Source: Acidobacteriota bacterium (GTDB lineage: Bacteria; Acidobacteriota; Blastocatellia; Pyrinomonadales; Pyrinomonadaceae). From it: a stretch of DNA of 35,379 nucleotides. Positions 1-10,700 of the stretch are shown one piece after another (the first letter of the stretch is position 1; each line of letters opens with the position of its first letter). The DNA is taken from assembly GCA_025463135.1 (NCBI GenBank), contig JAOAPY010000027.1:1-35379 (forward strand). Reading direction: 5' to 3'. Position numbers and translations under genes: made by a program. The notes beneath the pieces were generated by a model that was not told the DNA's origin, searched no databases, and saw nothing but the letters and a program-made list of their open reading frames with translations.

Positions 1-58
1 CATGATGATGAACACCGAGCATTAATAACCGCACTCCGCGCCGCCATCGCGGAAGACC

Positions 59-127
59 GTTCATCTTCGCGTGAAATGAGTGTTCACCTTCACGTGAAAT
101 CACCGTTCATCTTCCGTGAAATACGCA
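59..127. repeat. Three 23-bp tandem direct repeats (IS21-type end or iterons)
   Basis: Three copies start at 59, 82 and 105, exactly 23 bp apart. Each begins GTTCAYCTTC and continues into CGTGAAAT; the middle copy contains the perfect palindrome TTCACGTGAA and the third lacks one base. An inverted partial copy (GATGAACAC) lies at about 8-16. On the minus strand the block starts with TG at 127, as the TG...CA termini of IS21-family elements do, and IS21 ends carry several internal repeats. The alternative is plasmid iterons. It lies 28 bp beyond the stop of the last CHAT gene. The repeats are directly visible; their identity is inferred. Confidence 0.6.
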
Positions 128-155
128 GCTGAGCGCCGATCCTTCCAGGTGAGAA

Positions 156-3100
156 CTATTTCCAATTGCCAATGAGAATAAACGGTGCCCAATAATATGG
201 GTGGCTGTATTTCGCGTTAGGGTTTGGAGTGAAAGTCTTCGGCGCGTTCTCGGCGTCGAGTCTGATCGAGGACCGTACTGTGTTTGCTCGCTGAGCGTTT
301 CTAGTGCCGCCTCTCAGCAGCGCCAGTTGCGCTTGTCGCAACGCCTGAGCCTTGTTAATGCTGCCCGGCGAGTCATACAAGCCATAAAACTTGACCATGA
401 AATCACGAGTGCTCGAATCAGCCACTTCCCACAAAGTTGCGATAACTGACTTTGCGCCTTCTTTCTGCGCCATCGCCCCGAAGCCTTCGACTTCAAGGCC
501 GTTTGACCGCTCAGTTCCGACCGCTGTATTGCAGGCTGATAGAGTCAGAATCTCGACGCCGCTGAATAGGCTCTGGTTAATTTCGCTGACCATCAGCTTA
601 CGGTCTTTTTCCGTAGCCCCGCCGCCCAGAAGCAGGAACGATCTATAAGCGTCGCCCGGCTGCAAACTGAAATGGCTGGCTACATGAACCACTGCGTAAC
701 GGCCAAGTGCATTCTTAAAACTCTCTTTCGTGAATCTATCGTCGAGAAGCTTCGTGCCGTTAATGACGCCCCTTTGACACTGGGGATGTAAGCTTACGGT
801 TTTACTCACCGGGTCGGTGATGATGCAATCCAGTTCATCGGGCACGGCTTTCAGCCCTGGAAAACCTTCAAAGTCTTTGGAGACTCCAACTCCGAGAGCC
901 CTCCATTTACTCTTGTCTGAAATCGACTGTTCGAGATACTTCTGGCTTGCCAGCGTGATGAGTACGTTTGCATAGCGCTCTGCCAAATAGTGCTGACCAT
1001 CCCAAAGTGCTGCCATTGGTGCGTAACGCAGTGTGCCATCCAGCGACCAAACGATTGTGTCAGTATTGATGCCTACGAGATCTTTTTCGATTGGCGCGAT
1101 AACAATATCGTAGAGTTTCTTGCCCGCATCGCGTGGGTCAATCTTCGGATTCATTACCGCCGCGCGAAAATCCGATACTAGCTTGTTCACCTCAACAGCT
1201 TTGATATCGACTGCGTGGGCTCGTTGACTGTCGGCTGTTGTAATGAAGATGGTCAACCGATCATCATCGACAAGAGTTGAAACGATAACGGTACGTCGGG
1301 CGTTCATGTCTTTAAGCAGGGATTGAAACCCTGACTTGATTTCCGCCACGCGCGCATCTTTCTGTTTGAATTTCTGATCCAGATCATCGAGGAACCTCCG
1401 TGACACCACCCGCGCGTCGTCAAGCATTTTATCTAACTCGTCCAACCGGGCTTGCTTCGGAAATGGCCTGCGTTCGTATTCGGGCCGGTTCCTTTCTTCT
1501 TTCAATTCGCCGTACTCCCTACCGATAGCAGTTAGTTTGTTCGCGAATTGATCATAACGCCCAGCGGCTGAGGCTTCATCGGGCTCGAGACTGACGGTAA
1601 AGAGCAGGTCCTTCGCGACCTGGTAATCTCGACGCAGGTATTGGAAGTACTCGTCCTCCTTGAGCATTCGCATCACTTGTTCAGCTTCAGGTATCCGGCC
1701 CTCAGTAGTCAGCCACTCCGCGAGCCGGCGGTAGGGCATTTCATTTTTCTTGGCGTATCCTCGCTGTGTTGCAACATCGAGGTTCTTAAGCTGCTGACGT
1801 TCGCGCTGAATGGCATTGACGGCTTGCTTCTCATAGAAGATTGCCAATCTTCGATTACCAAGTTCATCTTGAATACGCGCGATCAAATTCAGCGTCGAAG
1901 CATACCCTACGAGCATGGTCTTCTGATCAGCACCGAGCGATTGGTAGAGCACTAGCGATTCAGTTGCATTGTGAAGCGCTTCCGGCCAATTCTTCAGTTG
2001 AATCTGGACAAAAGCTAAGCCCGATAGATCACTTGCGAGATCCGTTTTTTGCGGAAGCTGCCGACCGATCTCCAAGGCTTGCCTGTAATACTCGTCCGCT
2101 TCACTCCAACGGGTTTGGTTTGAATACGTGAGGCCAATCGCATTCAAAGTTGTGTGAATCGGACCCACTGATTTTGTTGCACGGGCCGCAGTCAAGGCCT
2201 TCGCAAAATATTCACGGGCCTTATCGGGCTCTTCCAGCATGTTATAGATATATCCAACATTGATTGATCTTTGCCATTCGAAGTTGTCGCGATAAAAAGC
2301 AGACAAATTGGCAGGATCAACCTTGTAATCCGGCGGGAGAATTATCGTAGGATTCGCTTTGAGTAATAACTCAATATAATCGTCGGACAACAGTATGGAC
2401 AGTTCACGATTGAAGAATTCCCGAGCCTTTGATTGGTCGTTCAAAACGAAGTAGCTCAATCCCATTAGCCCCAGGACTGTCGCTTGACCGGGTTTGTTTC
2501 CGAGCGATTCATAGATCTTCAAGGCTTCATCTAGCGCTCCGCGCGCATGCTGGTAATCCAGTTCGCGAGAAGAATAATCGGCTATTTGAAGCAGGCATTC
2601 AGCCTCCATGCTTTGTTGACCATCAAGTTTGCGAAATAGCGCAAGCGCCTTTTCAAAACTCTCGATCGCTTTGCGGCGATCGTCGAGAGCGAAATAACTC
2701 TGCGCTACATTCTGCAAAGCCAGGGCCTGCTGTTGCCGGGCCATTATCCGAAACTTCTGGTATTCGCGTTCAACCTCTTCCCATTCGGCGACTGCTTGAG
2801 CGCTGTATTTCAGCCCTTGATCGGGCTTGTCCAATTTCGCTGTAAGAGTCGAACCAATTGAGTTGAGCAAGCTTGCCTCGCTCGCTTTTATCGGAATGCC
2901 ATTTTGCGAAGCTAGGGTGGCGCTGATTTCAGGGTTTCTTCGGATCTCTTGAATTACCGCCAGAGCCTGTTGATTGTAGGAGACACTCTCTTGCCAGTCT
3001 TTGAGTAATTCATATGTATTGGCAATTCCACCAAATGCCTGCACATCGTTATGGATGGTCGACGCCTTCCAATCCGCTTTCACCTCTTTGCTCAGCACAT

Positions 3101-3884
3101 CGCTCAGGTCCTCTTCATCGAGTCTCTTCATGAATCGGTGCCCAGCTTCAACGGCTTCAAGAAACTTTGCCCGCGCAGCCAAGACTGATTCGACAGTGCC
3201 TTGATTTCGGATCTTCTGCGCCTGATTTACAAGCATCACCGGAGCTAGAAATTGCGCGATCAGCCTTCCGACTCGCAATCTTCGCTCGGTCAGCGTGCCC
3301 ATCTCAGTGTCAGCCAATTCGTGCCAGCCCTTGTTCGCCTCTTCAAGTTTCGCCAGCCCGACTTCGGTCTCATCTGAGCCCGGCGCGGCCTTAGTGACGA
3401 CCGTCATGCCCTCCACGAAAAGTTGTTCGACATCAACTCGCCGTCTATCGGTCTTGGTCGCTGCATGCGAGGCTTCCCGACGGATTGAATAGTTACCCTT
3501 TGCTGATTTGGCATCAACTCCTGTTACCTCCAGTATGAAGCGTCCGGGCTTTTCCGCGACAAACGAAAGCGTCTCCGGCCCGCTCTTTCCGTTCGGACTG
3601 TCCATCGTCGCCACAAACTTGCCACCTGAATCAGTCAGCTTGAGAGCAACATCGACGCCTTTCTGCTCGACGCGGACCTGAAAGAACTCATCCTTCTGTA
3701 AGTCGACTTGGTAGCGATGCGTTTCGGCACCCGTAATTGTGCGTTCGAGAGGCTGGCCCGCCGGCAGTGTCTGAATTTGATTTTGAGGCGCGGTTTGACC
3801 AAGGGCGGACGCGTAGAGTCTAATTATTAACGCGAAGGCGAGTACGTATGCTCCACGCCGCAAAAAAGAGTAGATCGCTAGCAT
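156..3884 (-). CDS. Exported TPR-CHAT protease, last gene of the cluster
   Basis: Predicted exported caspase-like (CHAT, clan CD) cysteine protease of 1242 residues. The order is a hydrophobic signal segment ending near ALGQ, a PPC-like beta-sandwich (about residues 30-140) shared with two neighbours, a long helical TPR region, a charged coiled-coil linker, and a C-terminal CHAT domain. The catalytic motifs are present: VHVASH with His at about 1067/1071 and LSACNT with Cys near 1118. The protein ends in the HPYYW...LIGNW tail seen in all four paralogues. An in-frame TTG lies at 3902, but ATG at 3884 is preferred because AGGGGAAGAA sits just before it. That ribosome site overlaps the stop of the upstream gene (3893-3895), so translation is probably coupled. 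TPRs normally bind peptides or partner proteins. Substrate is unknown. Confidence 0.9.
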   Translation of the reverse strand: MLAIYSFLRRGAYVLAFALIIRLYASALGQTAPQNQIQTLPAGQPLERTITGAETHRYQVDLQKDEFFQVRVEQKGVDVALKLTDSGGKFVATMDSPNGKSGPETLSFVAEKPGRFILEVTGVDAKSAKGNYSIRREASHAATKTDRRRVDVEQLFVEGMTVVTKAAPGSDETEVGLAKLEEANKGWHELADTEMGTLTERRLRVGRLIAQFLAPVMLVNQAQKIRNQGTVESVLAARAKFLEAVEAGHRFMKRLDEEDLSDVLSKEVKADWKASTIHNDVQAFGGIANTYELLKDWQESVSYNQQALAVIQEIRRNPEISATLASQNGIPIKASEASLLNSIGSTLTAKLDKPDQGLKYSAQAVAEWEEVEREYQKFRIMARQQQALALQNVAQSYFALDDRRKAIESFEKALALFRKLDGQQSMEAECLLQIADYSSRELDYQHARGALDEALKIYESLGNKPGQATVLGLMGLSYFVLNDQSKAREFFNRELSILLSDDYIELLLKANPTIILPPDYKVDPANLSAFYRDNFEWQRSINVGYIYNMLEEPDKAREYFAKALTAARATKSVGPIHTTLNAIGLTYSNQTRWSEADEYYRQALEIGRQLPQKTDLASDLSGLAFVQIQLKNWPEALHNATESLVLYQSLGADQKTMLVGYASTLNLIARIQDELGNRRLAIFYEKQAVNAIQRERQQLKNLDVATQRGYAKKNEMPYRRLAEWLTTEGRIPEAEQVMRMLKEDEYFQYLRRDYQVAKDLLFTVSLEPDEASAAGRYDQFANKLTAIGREYGELKEERNRPEYERRPFPKQARLDELDKMLDDARVVSRRFLDDLDQKFKQKDARVAEIKSGFQSLLKDMNARRTVIVSTLVDDDRLTIFITTADSQRAHAVDIKAVEVNKLVSDFRAAVMNPKIDPRDAGKKLYDIVIAPIEKDLVGINTDTIVWSLDGTLRYAPMAALWDGQHYLAERYANVLITLASQKYLEQSISDKSKWRALGVGVSKDFEGFPGLKAVPDELDCIITDPVSKTVSLHPQCQRGVINGTKLLDDRFTKESFKNALGRYAVVHVASHFSLQPGDAYRSFLLLGGGATEKDRKLMVSEINQSLFSGVEILTLSACNTAVGTERSNGLEVEGFGAMAQKEGAKSVIATLWEVADSSTRDFMVKFYGLYDSPGSINKAQALRQAQLALLRGGTRNAQRANTVRSSIRLDAENAPKTFTPNPNAKYSHPYYWAPFILIGNWK

Positions 3885-3892
3885 TTCTTCCC

Positions 3893-6800
3893 CTATCTCC
3901 AATTTCCAATCAGCACGAACGGCGACCAGTAATAGGGGTGGGCGTAAGGCTTCTTTGGATCGTATGCAAAAGTCTGGCTACTGGAACCTGCGTTGACCCG
4001 CTGGGTGTTGCGTTCCTGATTTGTCGTCGAAGCTCGTTGAAGTTTGCCTTCGATCATTTCCTTCTGGGCCAACTGTAGCGCCTCAGCTTTGGTCATTTGC
4101 GGATTTACTTTTCTAAGACGATAAAACTCGCTCATCAAAAGCGAAGTGCTTACATCGGCGACTGGCCACAGGGTTGCGATGATTGCCTTCGCGCCTCTTG
4201 CTTGCGCCACATAAGCAAAGCCATCAACTTCCTTGCCCGAACTATCGCGCTCTCCAACCGCCGTGTCGCAGGCAGAGAGCGTCAGCAGTTCGACGCCGGC
4301 CAGAGTCAGCGATGGATTATTCTTGAGGTCGTTGACAGTTAAGATCGAGCCGTCCCCCAAAAGTAGAAAGGACCTACTCGCGTCTCCCGCATTTAGGCTG
4401 AAATGCGACGCAATGTGAATGACCTTGTAGCCCTTCGCAAGCTGCACCTCCATAGCTTTCTCCGTGAATCCAGCATTCAGCAAACTCTCACCCGGTAAGA
4501 CTCCTTTCGGCGATTGCTTGCTTCGTACGATTGAAGCCAATTCGAAAGGTACGGACGGCAAGGAACTAAAGAGCAGATTTCGCTCACCGAGAGTATCGCG
4601 CGCAGTTTGAGCTTCAGAGACACCCAACCCGAGCACATTCGGGGTCTGGGAAACCTCTCTGCCGATGCGTGTACGGCTAGCCAGGGTGATAACCACATTC
4701 TGATACTTTTGTCCGAAATACTGTTGGCCGTCCCAAAGCGCCGCCAGTGGCAACAACCTCAAATTCCCGTCCAAAGACCAAAGCAGGGTCTTCGCTTTCG
4801 CACCCTCCAACTCCTTCTCGATCGGTTTGATCAGAATGTCGTAAAGCTCTTTGCCTAAAGGACGAGGGTCAACCTTGGGATTCTTAACTTGCTCTCGAAA
4901 CTCAAAAATCTTCCGATCCAGATCGACAGCTTTGATTTCTCTCTCGCCGGCAACTCTTGCTTTCGGCGTGATGAGGATCGTGCGATAGCGGCCTTCACCG
5001 ACCAGGGTGTAGATAAAGACAAGGTCGCCGCCCCATTCCTGCATATCCGATTGCAAACCTGTGTCCTCGCTTACTTCCCCCACGGGATTCTTGATCTGCT
5101 TGAATTCCTCTGCCAGTTGATCCAGGAATTTCTCAAAGTTCGCGTTCGACTCCGAGAGTTTGGTTTCGAGTTCGTCGTAACGCTGTTCCTGCTCGCGTGT
5201 GAACTGCGTGCCGCGCTTCTTCAACTCTTCGAGCTTTCCCATCTCTACTGCCAGAGATGAGATGGTCCGCGACTTTTCCTCATAACTCTTGAGCGCTTTT
5301 GTTTCTGCGACAGTGAAATCAACCCGCAAGGACAGCTTGTCCGCGACCGATTTGTCGCGTCGCAGATAATCCGAAACCTCCTCTCCCTTGAGCATCCGCA
5401 ATACCTGTTCGGCTTCGATAATGCGCCCTTCAGCAATTAACCAATCGGCCAGACGGCGGTAGTGCTTCTCTTTTCTTTCTAAGAATCCCTTCTGAGAAAG
5501 TGGATCGAGATTGCTCAGGCGTTGACGTTCACTCTGCGTTGCATTCACGGCTCTCTTGGCATAGAAGATCGCGAGACGATTGTTGCCAAGATCATGGTAG
5601 GAGCGGCTTATCTCGTTCAACAGATCGCTGAAGCTAACTGAAAACGCTCGGCTTTCATCCACTGAAACCGATAGATAGATTGAGAGTGCTTCGTTTTGAT
5701 AGTTCAGGGCTTCGCTTGGCTTTCCTGTTTCAAGCAGAGCCCAACCAACATCCTTCAGATCGTCTGCGATGTCTTCTTTGACACCCTGTTTACGGCTTAT
5801 TTCAAGCGCGCGTTTGTAAGACGCAACGGCGTTGTCCCATTTTTCTAACTTGGCGAATGCTCTCGCTACCGCATCGGTGCTTAGCCGGGTGTTGCGAGCA
5901 TCCTTAAGGGACGGCGCAACCGCCAAAGCCCTTTCGTAGTACTCAAGAGACTTCTGGTAGTCCTCAAGCAGGCGGTAGACAAATGCAATACTGTCGAGCT
6001 TGGTATGTTCTATCAAAGCATCATAAAGTTCGTTATAGATGCCAAAACTATTGCCTGGAACTTTCTTCTTCCAACTGGCGGCAAAGTCCGAGGACTGTAG
6101 GATCTCCAATGCCTGGTTCCCGAATTCAGAAATTTTGGTCTTATCGTTCAACACCGAATACATCAAACCAAGCTGGCGCAGGACATCTACTTGGCCGCTC
6201 TTATCATCAAGTTCACGGTAAATTGCTAAGGCGTTCTCCCAGTTTTGCGATGCATGTTTGAAGTCATAATTCAACAAGTGTTGGATGCCTAGACTGTTCA
6301 GAGTGCTGGCGACGCTTCTACGCTCATCTGGCAGAGATTCATAAACAGTTAGTCCATTGGTTAAAAACTCGATCGCTTTTTCGTTCGTTTTCGATTCTCT
6401 GGCATAAATGAATCCTATTTGGCTTAGCGCCGTCGCTTCGAGGACCCTGAATTGGGTGTCCCCTGTTTCTTGAAACAAGGAGTGATAACCGTCAGCAGCT
6501 TGAGTCAAATACGCAATACCCTGTTCTGATTCTCCAAGAAATTGGTCGAGGTCGTGACCGATACTAGCTAGACTCGCGGCATGGAATGATTTCCATGTGG
6601 GAATAGTCTTCTTCACGTCGATGCCCGTGATACTCAGGAGGGTCGGATCCGCGAAGAGCTCCTTATAGACCTCAGCCGCCTCCTTTGTTGCATCAATTGC
6701 TTGTTGCCTCTCGCCAAGGTTAGTGTGCGTCTGGGAGATACCACTCAGTGAAATTGCTTCGCCAATTCTTGATTGAAATTCCAAGATCTTTAGAGTGTTT

Positions 6801-7648
6801 AGTGACTGGCTTGCGCTTTCTCCTGATCGGCTAATTGTATCCAGGGTGTTTTTGTCTCGTGCGCTTCTATTGACGCTCCGAAAGTCAGTCAGCGCCCGAA
6901 CTAGTTTTTCTCTTGCCGGAAGTGAATCCGCGCTCGATTTCGCCGATAGCTTTTGACCTTCACCTAGAAGGTTCATTGCCTCCTGGTGTTCTTTCTTTAT
7001 GCTGTCAATGATGACGCTAATTTCCGGCGGGACCGGGGCAAGCTGTTTAAGTTGTTGGTCGGTTAGCTGACTCAGATAGGAGTCTTCTAATTCATTCCAT
7101 CCTGTCAGGGCTTTCCTTAGCTTGTTGGCGGCAAGTTCCTTTTGGCCTTCGGTGTTCCGCGCCGCTAAGCCTTCGACAAACGCTTGTTCAACTTCCACTC
7201 GTCGCCGATCGTTGCCAGTAGCTGATCGCGAAATCGAACGTTTGATCGCGTAGCCGCCCTTCGCCGCCTTCGCATCAAGTCCGCTTACCTCTAACAAGAA
7301 GTTGCCTGGCTTCTCTGCGACAAACGAGAGAGTTTCCGGCCCCTCTTTTCCGTTCGGACTATCCATCGTCGCCAGGAGTTTGCCCCTTGCGTCCGTCAGC
7401 TTAAGCACGACATCGACATCCTTTTGCTCGACGCGCACCTGGAAGAATTCGTTCGCTTGTAGATCAAATTTGTAGTGATGCGTCTCCGCGCTCGTCATCT
7501 CGCGCTCGACAGTCTGACCGGGCACCAACTCGCGGATCTCAACTGGCGACTGGCCTAAGGTTGCGCGCGCCACAACCAAGACCGTTATGGCAAGCAGAGA
7601 AGGGAAACGTTTGCAAATACACTTCACGTTCGTGGATAGGTGGGACAA
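3893..7648 (-). CDS. Exported TPR-CHAT protease
   Basis: Second of three close paralogues of about 1250 residues. A cytoplasmic leader of about 14 residues precedes a hydrophobic signal core ending near ATLGQ. A PPC-like N-terminal domain follows (about 35-145), then TPR/helical repeats, a coiled-coil linker and a CHAT domain with VIHIASH (His about 1078/1082) and LSACDT (Cys about 1127). The likely start is TTG at 7648: an in-frame TGA lies seven codons upstream, no nearby in-frame ATG exists, and AGAGGT precedes it. A GTG at codon 8 is the alternative. It lies 70 bp downstream of the long CHAT gene and 8 bp upstream of the next one. The domain assignment is secure; export and protease activity are inferred from signal and motifs. 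Confidence 0.9.
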   Translation of the reverse strand: MSHLSTNVKCICKRFPSLLAITVLVVARATLGQSPVEIRELVPGQTVEREMTSAETHHYKFDLQANEFFQVRVEQKDVDVVLKLTDARGKLLATMDSPNGKEGPETLSFVAEKPGNFLLEVSGLDAKAAKGGYAIKRSISRSATGNDRRRVEVEQAFVEGLAARNTEGQKELAANKLRKALTGWNELEDSYLSQLTDQQLKQLAPVPPEISVIIDSIKKEHQEAMNLLGEGQKLSAKSSADSLPAREKLVRALTDFRSVNRSARDKNTLDTISRSGESASQSLNTLKILEFQSRIGEAISLSGISQTHTNLGERQQAIDATKEAAEVYKELFADPTLLSITGIDVKKTIPTWKSFHAASLASIGHDLDQFLGESEQGIAYLTQAADGYHSLFQETGDTQFRVLEATALSQIGFIYARESKTNEKAIEFLTNGLTVYESLPDERRSVASTLNSLGIQHLLNYDFKHASQNWENALAIYRELDDKSGQVDVLRQLGLMYSVLNDKTKISEFGNQALEILQSSDFAASWKKKVPGNSFGIYNELYDALIEHTKLDSIAFVYRLLEDYQKSLEYYERALAVAPSLKDARNTRLSTDAVARAFAKLEKWDNAVASYKRALEISRKQGVKEDIADDLKDVGWALLETGKPSEALNYQNEALSIYLSVSVDESRAFSVSFSDLLNEISRSYHDLGNNRLAIFYAKRAVNATQSERQRLSNLDPLSQKGFLERKEKHYRRLADWLIAEGRIIEAEQVLRMLKGEEVSDYLRRDKSVADKLSLRVDFTVAETKALKSYEEKSRTISSLAVEMGKLEELKKRGTQFTREQEQRYDELETKLSESNANFEKFLDQLAEEFKQIKNPVGEVSEDTGLQSDMQEWGGDLVFIYTLVGEGRYRTILITPKARVAGEREIKAVDLDRKIFEFREQVKNPKVDPRPLGKELYDILIKPIEKELEGAKAKTLLWSLDGNLRLLPLAALWDGQQYFGQKYQNVVITLASRTRIGREVSQTPNVLGLGVSEAQTARDTLGERNLLFSSLPSVPFELASIVRSKQSPKGVLPGESLLNAGFTEKAMEVQLAKGYKVIHIASHFSLNAGDASRSFLLLGDGSILTVNDLKNNPSLTLAGVELLTLSACDTAVGERDSSGKEVDGFAYVAQARGAKAIIATLWPVADVSTSLLMSEFYRLRKVNPQMTKAEALQLAQKEMIEGKLQRASTTNQERNTQRVNAGSSSQTFAYDPKKPYAHPYYWSPFVLIGNWR
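3901..3961. repeat. Near-identical 3'-end segment shared with 13998-14058
   Basis: This 61-bp stretch, the 3' end of the second CHAT gene, matches 13998-14058 at most positions, silent sites included, whereas the middles of the two genes have diverged strongly. It reflects recent duplication or gene conversion among the CHAT paralogues. Confidence 0.7.
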
Positions 7649-7718
7649 AATGTTGACCTCTTGTCAGATGCCTTGGACCGAATCCGGCGAAGTCGTTTTA
7701 CTTATTGCGCCCATTCAA

Positions 7719-10700
7719 TCAGCGCCAGTTCCCAATCAGAACAAATGAAGCCCAGTAGTGTGGGTGAGCAAAAGGCCGTTGCGGATCTCTTAGAAATAGT
7801 GGCAATTCCAACTTCGGCGCCGCGCCGTCAGACACTCGCACTGAGCTTCGCACTCCTGTACCGCGCGAGAGGCTAAGGGGCCTCGCCCCGAGCAGAGAGA
7901 GTTGCGCCTTACGAAACGCTTCACCTTTCGACGTCGAAGTGTTCTCAGAGTGCAGTCTGTAAAAGCGAATCATCAATTCGGGCGTGCCCTGATCGGAGAC
8001 CTGCCAGAGGCTGGCGATTACCGATTTCGCACCCAACTCCTGCGCTTTGTACGAGAACCCCTCAGCTTCCTTCCCGTTGTCAGTGATACCGGTGTCGCAA
8101 GCCGAAAGCGTGAGCAGATCGACTGTGCCGAAGAGGTTTTCATTCTTTTCCATTTCACCGAAGGTCAGACGTCCGTCGCCGGCAAGCAAGAACGAATCTT
8201 TCTGCTGGCCCGGTTTGAATGAATAATGCGAGGCGACGTGAACCACTGGATATTCCCCACTGGCGACCGTATTGAAGAACACTGTCTTCTTAAAGTTGTC
8301 GTTCAGTCTTATCGTGCCATTTAGTATGCCCTTGGCTGTATTCTCGCTTCTGACGATGGTTTCAAGTTCCGTCTTCACGCCCGGCAGAGCAGCGAAACCG
8401 TCTCGGCTCTCAGAAACTCCGACGCCCAGTATTTCCCAGTCCTGCCTATTTTCAGCCAGAAGAAATTTTTCGCTTTTCTCCGTGAACAGGACGTTGAGAT
8501 ATTTTTGAATTAGATACACCTTGTCGTCGTGAAGCGCCGCCATCGGGATGTAGCGAAGGACTCCATCTAGAGACCACATCAGCGTCTTGCTTCGATAGGG
8601 CGCGAGATACTCCTCAATGTCCTGTTCAAGCGTTCGCTTTTGTCGGGATGATCTTTGACGAAATAAGGCGTTATATAGTTTTTCTGCCAGCGGTCGAGGA
8701 TCGTACTTGTCTGTAGTGAGTGCTTCACGAAATCGAAACACAGTCTGATTAAAATCAGTCACGTCGATCGGATAGGCCTTATGCCCCTTTTCGGTCACCA
8801 TTATAATCCAGCCGAATTTTGTCTTCTCCGCTCTTGGGTCCTTCTTCTCGCCCGTTTCTTCCCCAGTACCAACGAGTGTGTAGAGAGCGACAACTCCTGA
8901 ATTCGTTCGCTGCCTCAATTCAGTCAGCGCGCCCTTCAGATTCTTGTTCCGGAAAAACTCTTCTACCCTGAGCCCCGCGGACTTTTCATTGCCGGCCAGT
9001 GCAGTCAGCGCACTATCAAGCTTTGCATTGGCGTCGTTAATCTTCTCAGTTAGGTCATTGGCCATTGCTTCCTGTTCGGGCGTCCGATTTTTGATCTTCA
9101 GGATGTCGTCGCGTCGACGTTCAAGAGAAATGAGATTTTCGATCCTAGCCATCGAATCGGTTTCGACTGCCGCATATGGAACGGTATCGCCGTTTTCACC
9201 GCTACGCGCAAGCTGCGAATATTCTTCGTCTTTAAGCAACCCAAGAACCGCTTGGGCTTCGATGAATCGGTCCTGTGAAATCAATATGTCGGCCAGGGTT
9301 CGATATGCCTCCTCCTTATCCTTGAGATAGCTGTGTTGCGACTCCTTGTCGAAATTCTTGATATTGCCGCGAATCGCCTGATAGGCGTTTACGGCCAGCT
9401 TGCCATAAAGAATTGCAAGCTGCGGTTTTCTTACTCCGTTTTCAAGATCCATCAGATCCTGCAGCACTGACCCTTCGAGTTTCTTGCTTTGTACCTCTTT
9501 GGCAATGGCTAGCGACCGGCGATAGTAATCTTCCGCCGACTTGTACCTTTTCAGTTTGAACGAAATCTCTCCCAGCCCGCGCAGGGCAGACCCTTCATTC
9601 CCTCTGTCTTTTACTTCTTGGGCCAATGCGAGACCCTGATCAAAAAAACTTTGTGCTTTACCTAACTCATCCTTCTTTTGGAATACGATGCCAAGATTTA
9701 CTAGCGGAAAGACTTCACTTTGCTTGTTTTTGAGTTCTCTCGCGACCGCCAATGACTGCTCGTAATAGCTAAGAGCTTTGTCGTACTGTTTTAAATTCAG
9801 ATATGTATTCCCCAATACATTCAGTACATTTCCTTCGTTGGTTCGATCGAAGGACTCCTTCATTAACGCTAACGATTGTTCGTAATTGCCTTGGGCTGTC
9901 TGGTTTTGACTTAAATCTGTATTAACTGTGCCAATTCCTTCAGAAGCAAATCCCATCAGCCACCTGCTTTTAGTCTCCCGCGCAATCGTTTCTACCTCCT
10001 TAAACTTGTCGAGCGCTTTTTCGTATTGGTTCAAACTGAGGTACAGGTGCCCAAGAGCGAGTTGAGCAATCGCTTGGCTAGTTCGATCTTTGGATTCTCG
10101 CGCTTTTTCTGCGGCTTGTTCGAAGGAGCTTTGCGCTTTCTCAAATTGACCAAGTTTTGAGAAAGTATTTCCCAGTGAAACAAGCAGCGACCTCTGCCAA
10201 TTCAGATTTCTGTTTGCTTTAGCTTGCTCGTACGCTTGGTCAAAGGTTTTGATTGCAACCTCAAATTGACTCTGCTGGACATACAGATTTCCAATGCTGC
10301 TGAGTATATAGATTGTCCGATCTGCAAAGCCGAGATCCTGGGCGATTCTTAACGCTCTCTCAAAAAACTCCAGAGCTCTATCAAACTGACGTTTCCTGGC
10401 ATACAACAATCCTAGAGAGTGGAGGTTGCTGCTCTCGTGGTCCTTATCCTTTGCGTCGCTGCTGCTCTTTAAGGCTTCCTCATATTTCTTCTGCGCTTGG
10501 TCGTATTGATTCGACCACAAATAATAATTTCCAAGACTACTCAGCGTAGTCTGGATGAGACCCTGGTTCCTCAGTTCCCTAGCAATAGTCAGGGCCTGCT
10601 CGCCCATTCCTGTCGCTTTCTCGTAGTTCTGTACTCCAGCATAATCCTGCGCTAAGACACTTAAACACTGGACTTCTTGAAATCCCAGGTTTTTCTTGCG

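Noticed and set aside
59-127. Short CRISPR array
   Set aside because: The three units abut with no unique spacers between them.
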